Shown here piece after piece: positions 7,912-14,229 of a DNA stretch of 18,372 nucleotides (the stretch's first letter is position 1; each line of letters starts with the position of its first letter). The stretch spans positions 1 to 18,372 of the forward strand of contig UQBS01000059.1 of assembly GCA_900539345.1 (NCBI GenBank). The letters are read 5' to 3'. The translations under genes and the position numbers were made by a program. The notes under the pieces are model-generated. The model was given only the letters and a program-made list of their open reading frames with translations, had not been told where the DNA came from and searched no databases. The DNA is from an uncultured Coriobacteriaceae bacterium. Lineage in GTDB: Bacteria > Actinomycetota > Coriobacteriia > Coriobacteriales > UMGS124.

Positions 7912-8098
7912 GGCACCCCCTGCATCATACCGAAAACCTGGTCTAGACCACATTTTGCCAGTGTTCGCCACGGTATTTCAAGTGTGTTGGCGCCTTCTGT
8001 ACTTGCCATTTTCAGTCCCTATTATTGATTCCAGGGAACGGTCACCGGGTGAGGGAACCCGGAAGGTGGACTTGTTCCATACAACGAAAGGGGAGGCT
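7912..8098. promoter_or_regulatory. Divergent control region of regulator and molybdoenzyme operon
   Basis: 187 bases between the two start codons. On the minus strand TATGAT (7923-7928) is a plausible -10 for the regulator, close to its ribosome site. On the plus strand TATTAT (8020-8025) is a possible -10 for the operon, without a good -35, which would suit an activator-dependent promoter. A 5'-leader hairpin CCGGGT/ACCCGG (8045-8062) precedes the ribosome site AAAGGGGAGG. Confidence 0.45.
7939..7950. promoter_or_regulatory. Perfect 12-base palindrome, candidate regulator site
   Basis: TGGTCTAGACCA is a perfect dyad just upstream of the putative -10 of the regulator gene and 149 bases before the ferredoxin start. 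Crp-family proteins bind dyads, so this is the best candidate operator seen. It does not match the E. coli Crp (TGTGA-N6-TCACA) or Fnr (TTGAT-N4-ATCAA) consensus. Assignment is inference. Confidence 0.45.
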
Positions 8099-8734
8099 AT
8101 GTCCCGTTATGCCATGGCTATCGACTTGAGAAGGTGCGCTGGTTGCGGCGCCTGCGTCGTTGCTTGCCAGATGGAGAACAACCAGAAGCCCGGCGTTTCC
8201 TGGAACGCCCTGGACTGCTGCGAGTGGGGCGACGAGGTGGGCCAGTCCGGCCGCTGCTACGTCCCGCACGCCTGCATGCATTGTGAAAACGCTCCCTGCG
8301 TCGAGATTTGCCCCACCGGCGCCACCTACACCCGTGAGGACGGCATCGTCGCCGTTGACTACGAGAAGTGCATCTCCTGCCAGGCATGCGTGAGCGCCTG
8401 CCCCTACGGCGCCCGCAAGGTGAGCCCGGGCACGGGCTGGCTGTTCGACGCCGCCGAGCCTGCCCCCTACGAGGCATACGGAGAGCAGCGCGGCGCCGTC
8501 GTTGAGAAGTGCGCCTTCTGCGCCCATCGCGTCGACGAGGGCAAGAAGCCTGCCTGCGTTGTGAACTGCCCCGGCAAGGCCCGCTACTTCGGCGACCTTG
8601 ACGACCCCGAGAGCGACGTGAGCGTGTTCCTCGCCGCGCACCCCGAGTGCGAGCAGATTGGTCTGAGCGGTCTGTACTACCGCACTGTCGACGGCATGCC
8701 CGAGGGCTCCATCGACCAGATCGTCAGCGCCTAG
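8099..8734 (+). CDS. 4Fe-4S electron-transfer subunit of a molybdoenzyme (DmsB/NrfC/PhsB-like)
   Basis: 211 residues with four cysteine sets typical of the four-cluster electron-transfer subunits of DMSO-reductase-family enzymes: Cys13/16/19/23, Cys59/62/67/71, Cys91/94/97/101, and Cys138/141/153/157. The sets exchange ligands in pairs between clusters in this family. No signal peptide, as expected for a subunit that would be carried across the membrane with its Tat-exported partner. ATG at 8099 follows AAAGGGGAGG; the in-frame extension to 7904 lies in the control region and is not protein-like. It is the first gene of a two-gene operon, 35 bases before the catalytic subunit. The usual order is catalytic subunit first, so this order is slightly unusual. 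Confidence 0.93.
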   Translation: MSRYAMAIDLRRCAGCGACVVACQMENNQKPGVSWNALDCCEWGDEVGQSGRCYVPHACMHCENAPCVEICPTGATYTREDGIVAVDYEKCISCQACVSACPYGARKVSPGTGWLFDAAEPAPYEAYGEQRGAVVEKCAFCAHRVDEGKKPACVVNCPGKARYFGDLDDPESDVSVFLAAHPECEQIGLSGLYYRTVDGMPEGSIDQIVSA

Positions 8735-8769
8735 CGCCATCGCCACTTCACTCGAGAAAGGTGTTCGAC

Positions 8770-10989
8770 ATGCAGACGAACATTACGCGCCGTTCCATGA
8801 TCAAGGGTACCGCCGCTCTTGCCGGCGCCGCTGCCCTGGGTTCCTATGACATCTCCCACCCCGCAGGCGCCATCGCTGAAGATGCCCCCGAGGAAATCAA
8901 GTACACCTACTGCGACATGTGCAACCACGTCCCCAAGTGCGGCATCGCCTGCACCGTGAAGGACGGCAAGGTCGTGCACATCGAGTCGCGCGAGGGCTAC
9001 CCCGCAAGCCCCCTGTGCGCCAAGGGCCTCTCCTCCGTGCAGGAGCTCTACGATCCCGAGCGCATCACCACGCCCATGATCCGCACCAACGCCAAGGGCA
9101 CCGGCACCCCCGAGTGGGCACCCATCTCCTGGGACGAGGCTTACGAGCGCATCGCCTCTGAGCTGAACCGCGTGAAGGAGGAGTACGGCCCCGAGAAGGT
9201 CTTCTTCTATTGCGGCGACCCCAAGGAGCCCCGCGGCGCCATGCAGCGCCTGGCCACGGTCTTCGGCTCGCCCAACTACGGCGTGGAGAGCTCCTGCTGC
9301 GCAAGCGCGACCTGGATCACCTCCCAGGCCGTCATCGGCAACCTCTCCATGGGTACCGACCCCTCCGACGCCTCCAACTCCGCGCTGGTCTGGAGCCTCA
9401 ACCCCGCCTGGTCGCAGCCCTACCGCTTCAGCGCCATGATGAAGCAGAAGGAGCGCGGCTGCAAGTTCGTCGTGGTCGATCCCCGCATCACCCCCACGGT
9501 CACGGGCCTGGCCGACATCCACCTGCAGCTTCGCCCCGGCACCGACGGCGCCCTTGCTGCCGGCTGGCTGCACATCATGTTCCGCGACAATATGTATGAC
9601 GTCGACTTCGCTGAGAACTGGACCGTGGGTCTTGAGGAGCTCAAGGCCTACGTGGCCGATTACACCCCCGAGCGCGTTGAGGAGATCACGGGTGTGCCCG
9701 CCGACAAGCTCGAGGCTGCCGTCAAGATGATCTGGGAGAACTCCCCCAGCACCCTCGTTTCTTCCTCCGCTGGCGGCGCTCACCAGACCAACGTGGGCCA
9801 CTACCTGCGCGCGGTCTTCATGATCATCTCGCTCATGGGCTCGCTCGACATTCCCGGCGGCCTGTCGCTGGGCGGCGGCCTGGGCTTCGACTACGCCGCT
9901 TCCACGCCCAACTTCAACGGCGTGGGCATCTATGCCGAGAACAACCTGGGCGAGAAGCGCCTGGACAAGGACCTCTACCCCGTGTGGGCGTACTACAACC
10001 AGATGATTCAGATGAACGCCCTGCCCGAGTACGTGGCCAACGGCGACCTCAAGGCGGCTGTCCTGCTGGGTGCCAACGCCATGATGCTCCCCCAGACGCC
10101 TGAGTACCAGAAGGCCATCGGCGACATGGAGTTCTCCGTCGCCATCGACTACTACATGCGCCCCTGGACCCACGACTACGTGGACATCCTGCTGCCGGCC
10201 GCTATGCCCTACGAGCGTATGGCTCCCTTCGCGGTCTTCGGCCGCAAGATCTTCCTGCGTGAGCCCGTGGTGAAGCCCGCCGGCGAGGCGCGCGAGGACT
10301 TCCAGATCCTGCTCGAGCTCGGCTGCAAGCTGGGCTATGAGGAGGAGTGCTTCCACGGCTCGGTCGAGGCGGCGCTTGAGAGCATGCTGGTGGACATCAA
10401 CGCCGGCATCACCCTGGACGACCTGCGCGCCCATCCCGAGGGCATCACCATCGAGGGTCCCGCGCCTGAGTCGAAGCGCTACGAGACCGGCGCCATCCGC
10501 AAAGACGGCAAGCCCGGCTTCAACACGCTCTCCGGCAAGGTCGAGCTGGTCAGCGGCGTATACGAGAAGTACGGCTACGAGGGCCTGCCCGTGTACGAGG
10601 AGCCCGTGTACAGCCCCCTGAGCACCCCCGAGTACGCCAAGGACTACCCGCTCGTGCTCAACTCCGGCGGCCGCGTGCCCTACTACACGCACTCCAAGCT
10701 GCGCGGACTTCCGTGGCTCAACCAGTTCATGCCCGAACCCGTCGTGCGCCTGCACCCCAAGGACGCAGCCGAGCGCGGCCTGGTCGACGGCGACGACGTG
10801 CGCGTGTTCAACCACCTGGGCGAGATCTTCATGAAGGTCGAAGTGACCAACATGGTGCTCCCCGGCGTCGTGGACATCTTCCACGGCTGGGCCAAGGCAG
10901 ACGTCAACCTGCTCATCTCACGCGACTTCTGCCCCATCACCGGCTTCCCGCCCTACCGCGCAGCCCTGTGCCAGGTCGAGAAGATCTAG
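8770..10989 (+). CDS. Tat-exported molybdopterin oxidoreductase, catalytic subunit (DMSO reductase superfamily)
   Basis: 739 residues. A twin-arginine signal (TRRSMIKG, Arg7-Arg8, then an Ala-rich segment, cleavage perhaps near residue 36) sends the folded enzyme outside. A 4Fe-4S site follows: Cys48, Cys51, Cys57 and Cys83, with a wider second spacing than the classic C-x2-C-x3-C. The pterin-binding domains run from about 110 to 600. The metal ligand should be Cys176 or Cys177 in VESSCCASA after FGSPN. The C-terminal dinucleotide-binding domain (about 620-739) includes VLNSGGRVPYYTHS and ends in FPPYRAAL. This length and layout recall polysulfide/thiosulfate reductase and acetylene-hydratase-like members; the substrate cannot be read from sequence. 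No NrfD-type anchor and no TorD-type chaperone is in the window. The ATG at 8770 follows GAAAGG. A strong terminator closes the operon. Confidence 0.92.
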   Translation: MQTNITRRSMIKGTAALAGAAALGSYDISHPAGAIAEDAPEEIKYTYCDMCNHVPKCGIACTVKDGKVVHIESREGYPASPLCAKGLSSVQELYDPERITTPMIRTNAKGTGTPEWAPISWDEAYERIASELNRVKEEYGPEKVFFYCGDPKEPRGAMQRLATVFGSPNYGVESSCCASATWITSQAVIGNLSMGTDPSDASNSALVWSLNPAWSQPYRFSAMMKQKERGCKFVVVDPRITPTVTGLADIHLQLRPGTDGALAAGWLHIMFRDNMYDVDFAENWTVGLEELKAYVADYTPERVEEITGVPADKLEAAVKMIWENSPSTLVSSSAGGAHQTNVGHYLRAVFMIISLMGSLDIPGGLSLGGGLGFDYAASTPNFNGVGIYAENNLGEKRLDKDLYPVWAYYNQMIQMNALPEYVANGDLKAAVLLGANAMMLPQTPEYQKAIGDMEFSVAIDYYMRPWTHDYVDILLPAAMPYERMAPFAVFGRKIFLREPVVKPAGEAREDFQILLELGCKLGYEEECFHGSVEAALESMLVDINAGITLDDLRAHPEGITIEGPAPESKRYETGAIRKDGKPGFNTLSGKVELVSGVYEKYGYEGLPVYEEPVYSPLSTPEYAKDYPLVLNSGGRVPYYTHSKLRGLPWLNQFMPEPVVRLHPKDAAERGLVDGDDVRVFNHLGEIFMKVEVTNMVLPGVVDIFHGWAKADVNLLISRDFCPITGFPPYRAALCQVEKI

Positions 10990-11012
10990 AACCAGCTGCA
11001 CCGATTGAAACC

Positions 11013-11050
11013 GAGGCCCGCTCGCATGCGCGCGAGCGGGCCTCCTTCTT
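11013..11050 (+). terminator. Intrinsic terminator of the molybdoenzyme operon
   Basis: GAGGCCCGCTCGC (11013-11025) pairs perfectly over 13 bases with GCGAGCGGGCCTC (11032-11044), loop ATGCGC. A pyrimidine run CTTCTT follows, weaker than a pure T-tract. It lies 24 bases after the stop codon. Confidence 0.88.
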
Positions 11051-11086
11051 CCCCCGGCGGTTCTCATGCCAAGTGAGGAATCGGCA

Positions 11087-11095
11087 TGCTATACT
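11087..11095 (+). promoter_or_regulatory. Extended -10 promoter for the YitT leader
   Basis: TGCTATACT is an extended -10 element (TG-N-TATACT; hexamer 11090-11095). The -35 region 17 bases upstream is poor (about 11067-11072), as often seen with extended -10 promoters. Transcription should begin near 11102, giving a leader of about 100 bases before the GTG at 11205. Confidence 0.6.
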
Positions 11096-11101
11096 TCGCC
11101 G

Positions 11102-11190
11102 TGCTGACAAGGCTATAGGCACCATCTGTATTAGGCCCACGCCTCGATCCACGTCTGTTAGGGAAAATCTCGCAGGCGTGGATTTTTTTA
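11102..11190 (+). promoter_or_regulatory. Attenuator-type leader or small RNA with a complete intrinsic terminator before yitT
   Basis: An 11-base stem (11147-11157 with 11173-11183, one G-T pair) closes a 15-base loop and runs straight into a T-tract ending at 11189. This is a full terminator ending only three bases before the ribosome site AAAGGAGG (11192-11199). An overlapping alternative stem, CCACGCCT (11137-11144) with AGGCGTGG (11174-11181), uses the same 3' arm. The segment 11102-11136 precedes both and could form the sensing part. No ATG-started leader peptide is seen. It fits a transcriptional riboswitch or protein-controlled attenuator, or a stand-alone RNA of about 88 bases. I do not recognise a known riboswitch class, and the T-box core motif is absent. 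Confidence 0.65.
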
Positions 11191-11204
11191 TAAAGGAGGA
11201 CGAC

Positions 11205-12062
11205 GTGGGTGAGAAGGAACAACGCGTAACCAAGACTTGCAAGCAGGTTGTCTCCCTCTTAGCTTGGATCATCTTGGGCAACTTGGTGTATGCCCTGGGT
11301 GTCGCGGTATTTGTGGTGCCGGGAGGCCTGGTCACGGGAGGCACGACCGGCATCGGCCTGGCGGTGCAGCACGCCTCGGGCATTCCCTTGGCGCCTTTCG
11401 TGGGCGCGTTCAACCTCGTCATGTTTGCCGTGGGCCTCGTCGCGCTCGGCAAGACGTTTGCCCTCAGCACGCTGGCGAGCACCATCGCGTACCCCTCGTT
11501 GCTCGGCTGCGTCCAGGGCCTGCTCGGCGACACCGTGCTGACGACCGACCCCTTCCTGTGCGCCCTCTTCGGCGGCCTGTGCATCGGCTGCGGCCTGGGC
11601 CTCGTCATCAGGCTGGGCGCGAGCACAGGCGGCATGGACATCCCACCTCTCGTGCTCAACAAGCGCTTTGGCCTGCCCATTTCGGGCACGATGTACGTCT
11701 TTGACTTTCTTATCCTGCTGGTGCAGGTCCCCTTCACCGACCTCAACCGCGTCATGTACGGCATTGTCCTGGTGATGGTGTACACCCTGACGCTGGACAA
11801 ACTGCTCTCCCTGGGAAAGCGCCGCGTGCAACTCGATGTGGTCACCAGGCGCGTTGACACACTGCGTGAGGCGCTTCTGGCGCACACGGGACCCAAAACG
11901 ACGATGGTCGTCATGCCTGTTGAATGCGCTGGTCTACCTGCCAATATGATCAGGCTCATCCTCGACCCCCGCGACTTGCATGCCGTGGAGGAGACAGTCC
12001 GCAACGCCGATGGTGAGGCGCTCATCGTGGAAAACCGCATCGGCGAGATGAAGACGAAGTAG
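11205..12062 (+). CDS. YitT family membrane protein (DUF161 + DUF2179)
   Basis: 285 residues. About five to six membrane segments fill residues 15-200, with the family's glycine-rich stretches: VPGGLVTGGTTGIGLAV near 38-54 and LGASTGGMDIPPLVLNK near 137-153. The C-terminal soluble domain (about 205-285, DUF2179) begins at KRRVQLDVVT and is thought to sense or regulate in this family; transport substrates remain unestablished. Start: GTG at 11205, five bases after a near-perfect AAAGGAGG. The in-frame region upstream (from 10713) is out-of-frame shadow of the molybdoenzyme and leader. Expression probably depends on read-through of the terminator in the leader. No transcription partner is evident; the next gene starts 132 bases later. 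Confidence 0.88.
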   Translation: MGEKEQRVTKTCKQVVSLLAWIILGNLVYALGVAVFVVPGGLVTGGTTGIGLAVQHASGIPLAPFVGAFNLVMFAVGLVALGKTFALSTLASTIAYPSLLGCVQGLLGDTVLTTDPFLCALFGGLCIGCGLGLVIRLGASTGGMDIPPLVLNKRFGLPISGTMYVFDFLILLVQVPFTDLNRVMYGIVLVMVYTLTLDKLLSLGKRRVQLDVVTRRVDTLREALLAHTGPKTTMVVMPVECAGLPANMIRLILDPRDLHAVEETVRNADGEALIVENRIGEMKTK

Positions 12063-12194
12063 GCGAGAAAGACTAAGGTGAGATGGGTGTGCCGAGCGAC
12101 TGCGGGCGACGAATGTGGAGATGCCTGCCGGTAACATTTCGCACCCGACACGCTGCTAACATGCAAGGCACACGCCACCATGAAAGGATGCCCC

Positions 12195-13274
12195 ATGCCT
12201 TCGCCTGTGCTTACGCCCAAAACCAGCGCGCTTGTGCTCATCGACATGCAGAACGGCTTCGTTAAGCCCGACGGCGGACTATGCATCGCAGGCGCCAAGG
12301 CGACCTTGCCCGCATGCGCCCGCGCCTTGAAGGCAGCCCGCGATCAGGGGATTCCCGTGATTCACGTGCGCCGCCATTACGCGCTCGACGGGCATGATGT
12401 CGAGCCCGGCCGCCTCGACACATGGCTCGCCGCCGGAAAACCGCTGAGCGACGCACGCCCCGACACGCTTGAGCCCTGCCCGGGCCTTGAGGCGCTGCCT
12501 GGCGAGGCGGTTATCATAAAGCCGAGCTGGTCGGCCTTCGACCGCACCGACCTGGAAGAAATGTTGCGCGACCTGGGCGTGACCTGCCTCATTCTCGCAG
12601 GAACAACCACTCCCAATTGCATCCGCTCCACCTGCTACGACGCCATGGCGCACGGGTTCGAGGTGGCCGTGCTCGCAGACGCGGCGTCGAGCAGGTCGCC
12701 CGAAGTACAGGCCGCCAACCTCGAGGACATGGCGGTCATTGGCGCACGCATCATGAGCACCGACGAGCTCGCCGCCCTGGGCGAGCCTCTCCTTGTGCGG
12801 CCCCACACCGCCTTCGACGTACCTGCGATGACCGACATCTGGAACCAAGTGGTCGAGGACGGCATCGCCTTCCCTCAGGATGAGTGCCTGACCGCCGAGG
12901 ACGCGGCAGGCTTCTTCGCCCAGCAGACGCACTGCGGCGTTGCCTGCGTCCCGCAAACCGGCGAGGTCGTGGGCATGTACATCCTCCACCCCAACAACGT
13001 GGGACGCTGCGGCCACATCTGCAACACGAGCTACGCCGTGAGCCGCGAAGCGCGTGGACACCATGCCGGAGAGGCGCTTGTGCGGGACAGCCTCGCACAA
13101 GGCAAAGCGCACGGCTTTAGGATCTTGCAGTTCAACGCCGTCGTGGCCACCAACGCAATGGCCCGCCACCTCTACGAGAAGCTTGGCTTCACCCAGCTGG
13201 GCGTCATCCCCGGCGGCTTCCACCTCCCCAACGGCACCTACGAGGACATCGTGCCGTACTATCACGAGCTGTAG
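12195..13274 (+). CDS. Cysteine hydrolase (isochorismatase-like) fused to a GNAT acetyltransferase domain
   Basis: 359 residues in two parts. Residues 8-195 are an isochorismatase-type cysteine hydrolase with the full triad: Asp17 (VLIDMQNGF), Lys109 (IIKPSWSAF) and Cys142 (TTTPNCIRSTCYDA), plus the Thr-Thr-Pro turn before the cysteine. Members hydrolyse nicotinamide, N-carbamoyl compounds, biuret or related amides. Residues about 210-359 are a GNAT fold: acetyl-CoA loop near REARGHHAGEAL (284-295), then NAVVATNAMARHLYEKLGF (314-332), the usual motif-B end. No signal peptide, so cytoplasmic. ATG at 12195 has GAAAGGA six bases upstream; the in-frame ATG at 12180 overlaps that site and is less likely. 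Neither substrate can be stated; linked hydrolysis and acetylation of one small molecule is inference. A hairpin follows the gene. Confidence 0.88.
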   Translation: MPSPVLTPKTSALVLIDMQNGFVKPDGGLCIAGAKATLPACARALKAARDQGIPVIHVRRHYALDGHDVEPGRLDTWLAAGKPLSDARPDTLEPCPGLEALPGEAVIIKPSWSAFDRTDLEEMLRDLGVTCLILAGTTTPNCIRSTCYDAMAHGFEVAVLADAASSRSPEVQAANLEDMAVIGARIMSTDELAALGEPLLVRPHTAFDVPAMTDIWNQVVEDGIAFPQDECLTAEDAAGFFAQQTHCGVACVPQTGEVVGMYILHPNNVGRCGHICNTSYAVSREARGHHAGEALVRDSLAQGKAHGFRILQFNAVVATNAMARHLYEKLGFTQLGVIPGGFHLPNGTYEDIVPYYHEL

Positions 13275-13305
13275 CTCAACAGTAAATACGCCTGCAACGC
13301 AATCA

Positions 13306-13346
13306 AAGGGCTGGCTTCGACACATTCGAAACCAGCCCTTATTTGT
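13306..13346 (+). terminator. Intrinsic terminator after the hydrolase-acetyltransferase gene
   Basis: AAGGGCTGG (13306-13314) pairs with CCAGCCCTT (13332-13340). After one mismatch, TTCGA/TCGAA continue the stem around a CACAT loop. TTATTTG follows: a modest T-tract. It lies 31 bases past the stop and 75 bases before the end of the convergent glycosylase gene, whose transcript it may also stop. Confidence 0.85.
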
Positions 13347-13414
13347 CAACTGCTCTTGCTTGGAATCACCGCACAAAAGCCGCCAGGAATACACCTCGGT
13401 GCCGGCAAGCCAGA

Positions 13415-13933
13415 CTACTCCCCTTCCGCCCACTGCTTGAGCGGCCCGTATGCCTCGATAAGGTCAGGCAGTTTCCATCGGGCGTTGGCGGGGCTGGTGG
13501 AAGGGAAGCCCTGATACGGCAGGCCGACCTTTTCGGCGAGAAAGCGTTCGTAGAAACGCAAGGCCGTGGAACCTGTGAGCGCAACGTGGCCGATCTGCGT
13601 GCCTGCGATAAACGCAGGAATATCCTGAGGCACCGCATCGCGAATGGAGGCATCGGAGGCACCTTCGATGCTGCAGCTCTTGAGCACGTCGAAAATGGCA
13701 ACATGGTGTGCACGGGCTAAGGCGCGCCTTCCCTCGGGCGTCTTGGGATCCTGATCATTGAAAAGAGCGGCAAGAACCGGCCAGAACCGGTTTTGCGGGT
13801 GACCGTAAGGAATACCCACCTCGCGCGACTTTGGGCTCGGCATGGTCCCGAGCACAAGCACGCGGGCATCGGGCGACCAAATGGGCTCGACGCTATGGAC
13901 GACAGGCGACACGTGCGCGGAAGAATCAGTCAT
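13415..13933 (-). CDS. DNA-deoxyinosine (hypoxanthine) glycosylase-like protein, uracil-DNA-glycosylase superfamily
   Basis: 172 residues. The N-terminal motif LGTMPSPKSRE (28-38) followed by YGHPQNRFWPVLA (43-55) is characteristic of the family-6/HDG-type members of the uracil-DNA-glycosylase superfamily, which remove hypoxanthine formed by adenine deamination. The second superfamily motif is probably STSPANA (145-151) in place of the HPS/SPS loop. It would act on DNA in the cytoplasm as a base-excision repair enzyme. Start: ATG at 13933, five bases after GAGG; the in-frame ATGs at 13948 and 13963 have no site. The gene is divergent from the NSS transporter and preceded by repeated 13-base motifs that may control it. 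Substrate specificity among deaminated bases is not readable here. Confidence 0.85.
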   Translation of the reverse strand: MTDSSAHVSPVVHSVEPIWSPDARVLVLGTMPSPKSREVGIPYGHPQNRFWPVLAALFNDQDPKTPEGRRALARAHHVAIFDVLKSCSIEGASDASIRDAVPQDIPAFIAGTQIGHVALTGSTALRFYERFLAEKVGLPYQGFPSTSPANARWKLPDLIEAYGPLKQWAEGE

Positions 13934-13965
13934 GCGGGCCTCATTCATTCGAAGTGACAACAAAC

Positions 13966-14049
13966 AACATACATTTCAGAGATGTAGAAATTGTGCCAAC
14001 TGGGCTTTTGATACTTTAACATACATTTCAACTCTTCAAATGTATGTTA
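13966..14049. repeat. Repeated AACATACATTTCA motifs and a 12-base inverted repeat
   Basis: AACATACATTTCA occurs identically at 13966-13978 and 14018-14030, 52 bases (about five helical turns) apart. The second copy is part of a perfect inverted repeat, TAACATACATTT (14017-14028) with AAATGTATGTTA (14038-14049), spacer 9. The stretch is markedly AT-rich for this window. It lies in the divergent spacer between the glycosylase and the NSS transporter. Arrangement suggests binding sites for a regulator; a degenerate mobile-element end is an alternative. It does not match the Gram-positive LexA consensus well. Confidence 0.65.
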
Positions 14050-14229
14050 TTTCTTGGCGACGGCGAGGCTAGTGCGTGATTCAGAACGCAAACGCAGCCA
14101 ATTAGGGCGTTTTCAGCCATCTTCCAGCAAAAAAGACTGGTATCCTATGCCGTTGTGTGAAAACGACCGTATGCGCTTTTGCGCAAGCGCTCAATCCAAG
14201 GGCGCCCAAGCACGCAAAGGAGACCAAGA

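Noticed and set aside
8731..10884. 717-codon open frame on the minus strand
   Set aside because: Antisense shadow of the molybdoenzyme: low-complexity His/Val/Gly/Ala composition, no domain, while the plus strand has a full set of catalytic motifs.
11102..11190. T-box, preQ1, fluoride or guanidine riboswitch as identity of the YitT leader
   Set aside because: None of the core consensus strings of these classes that I know could be found; left as an unassigned attenuator.
12279..13433. 384-codon open frame on the minus strand
   Set aside because: Antisense of the hydrolase-GNAT fusion; composition typical of GC-rich shadows.
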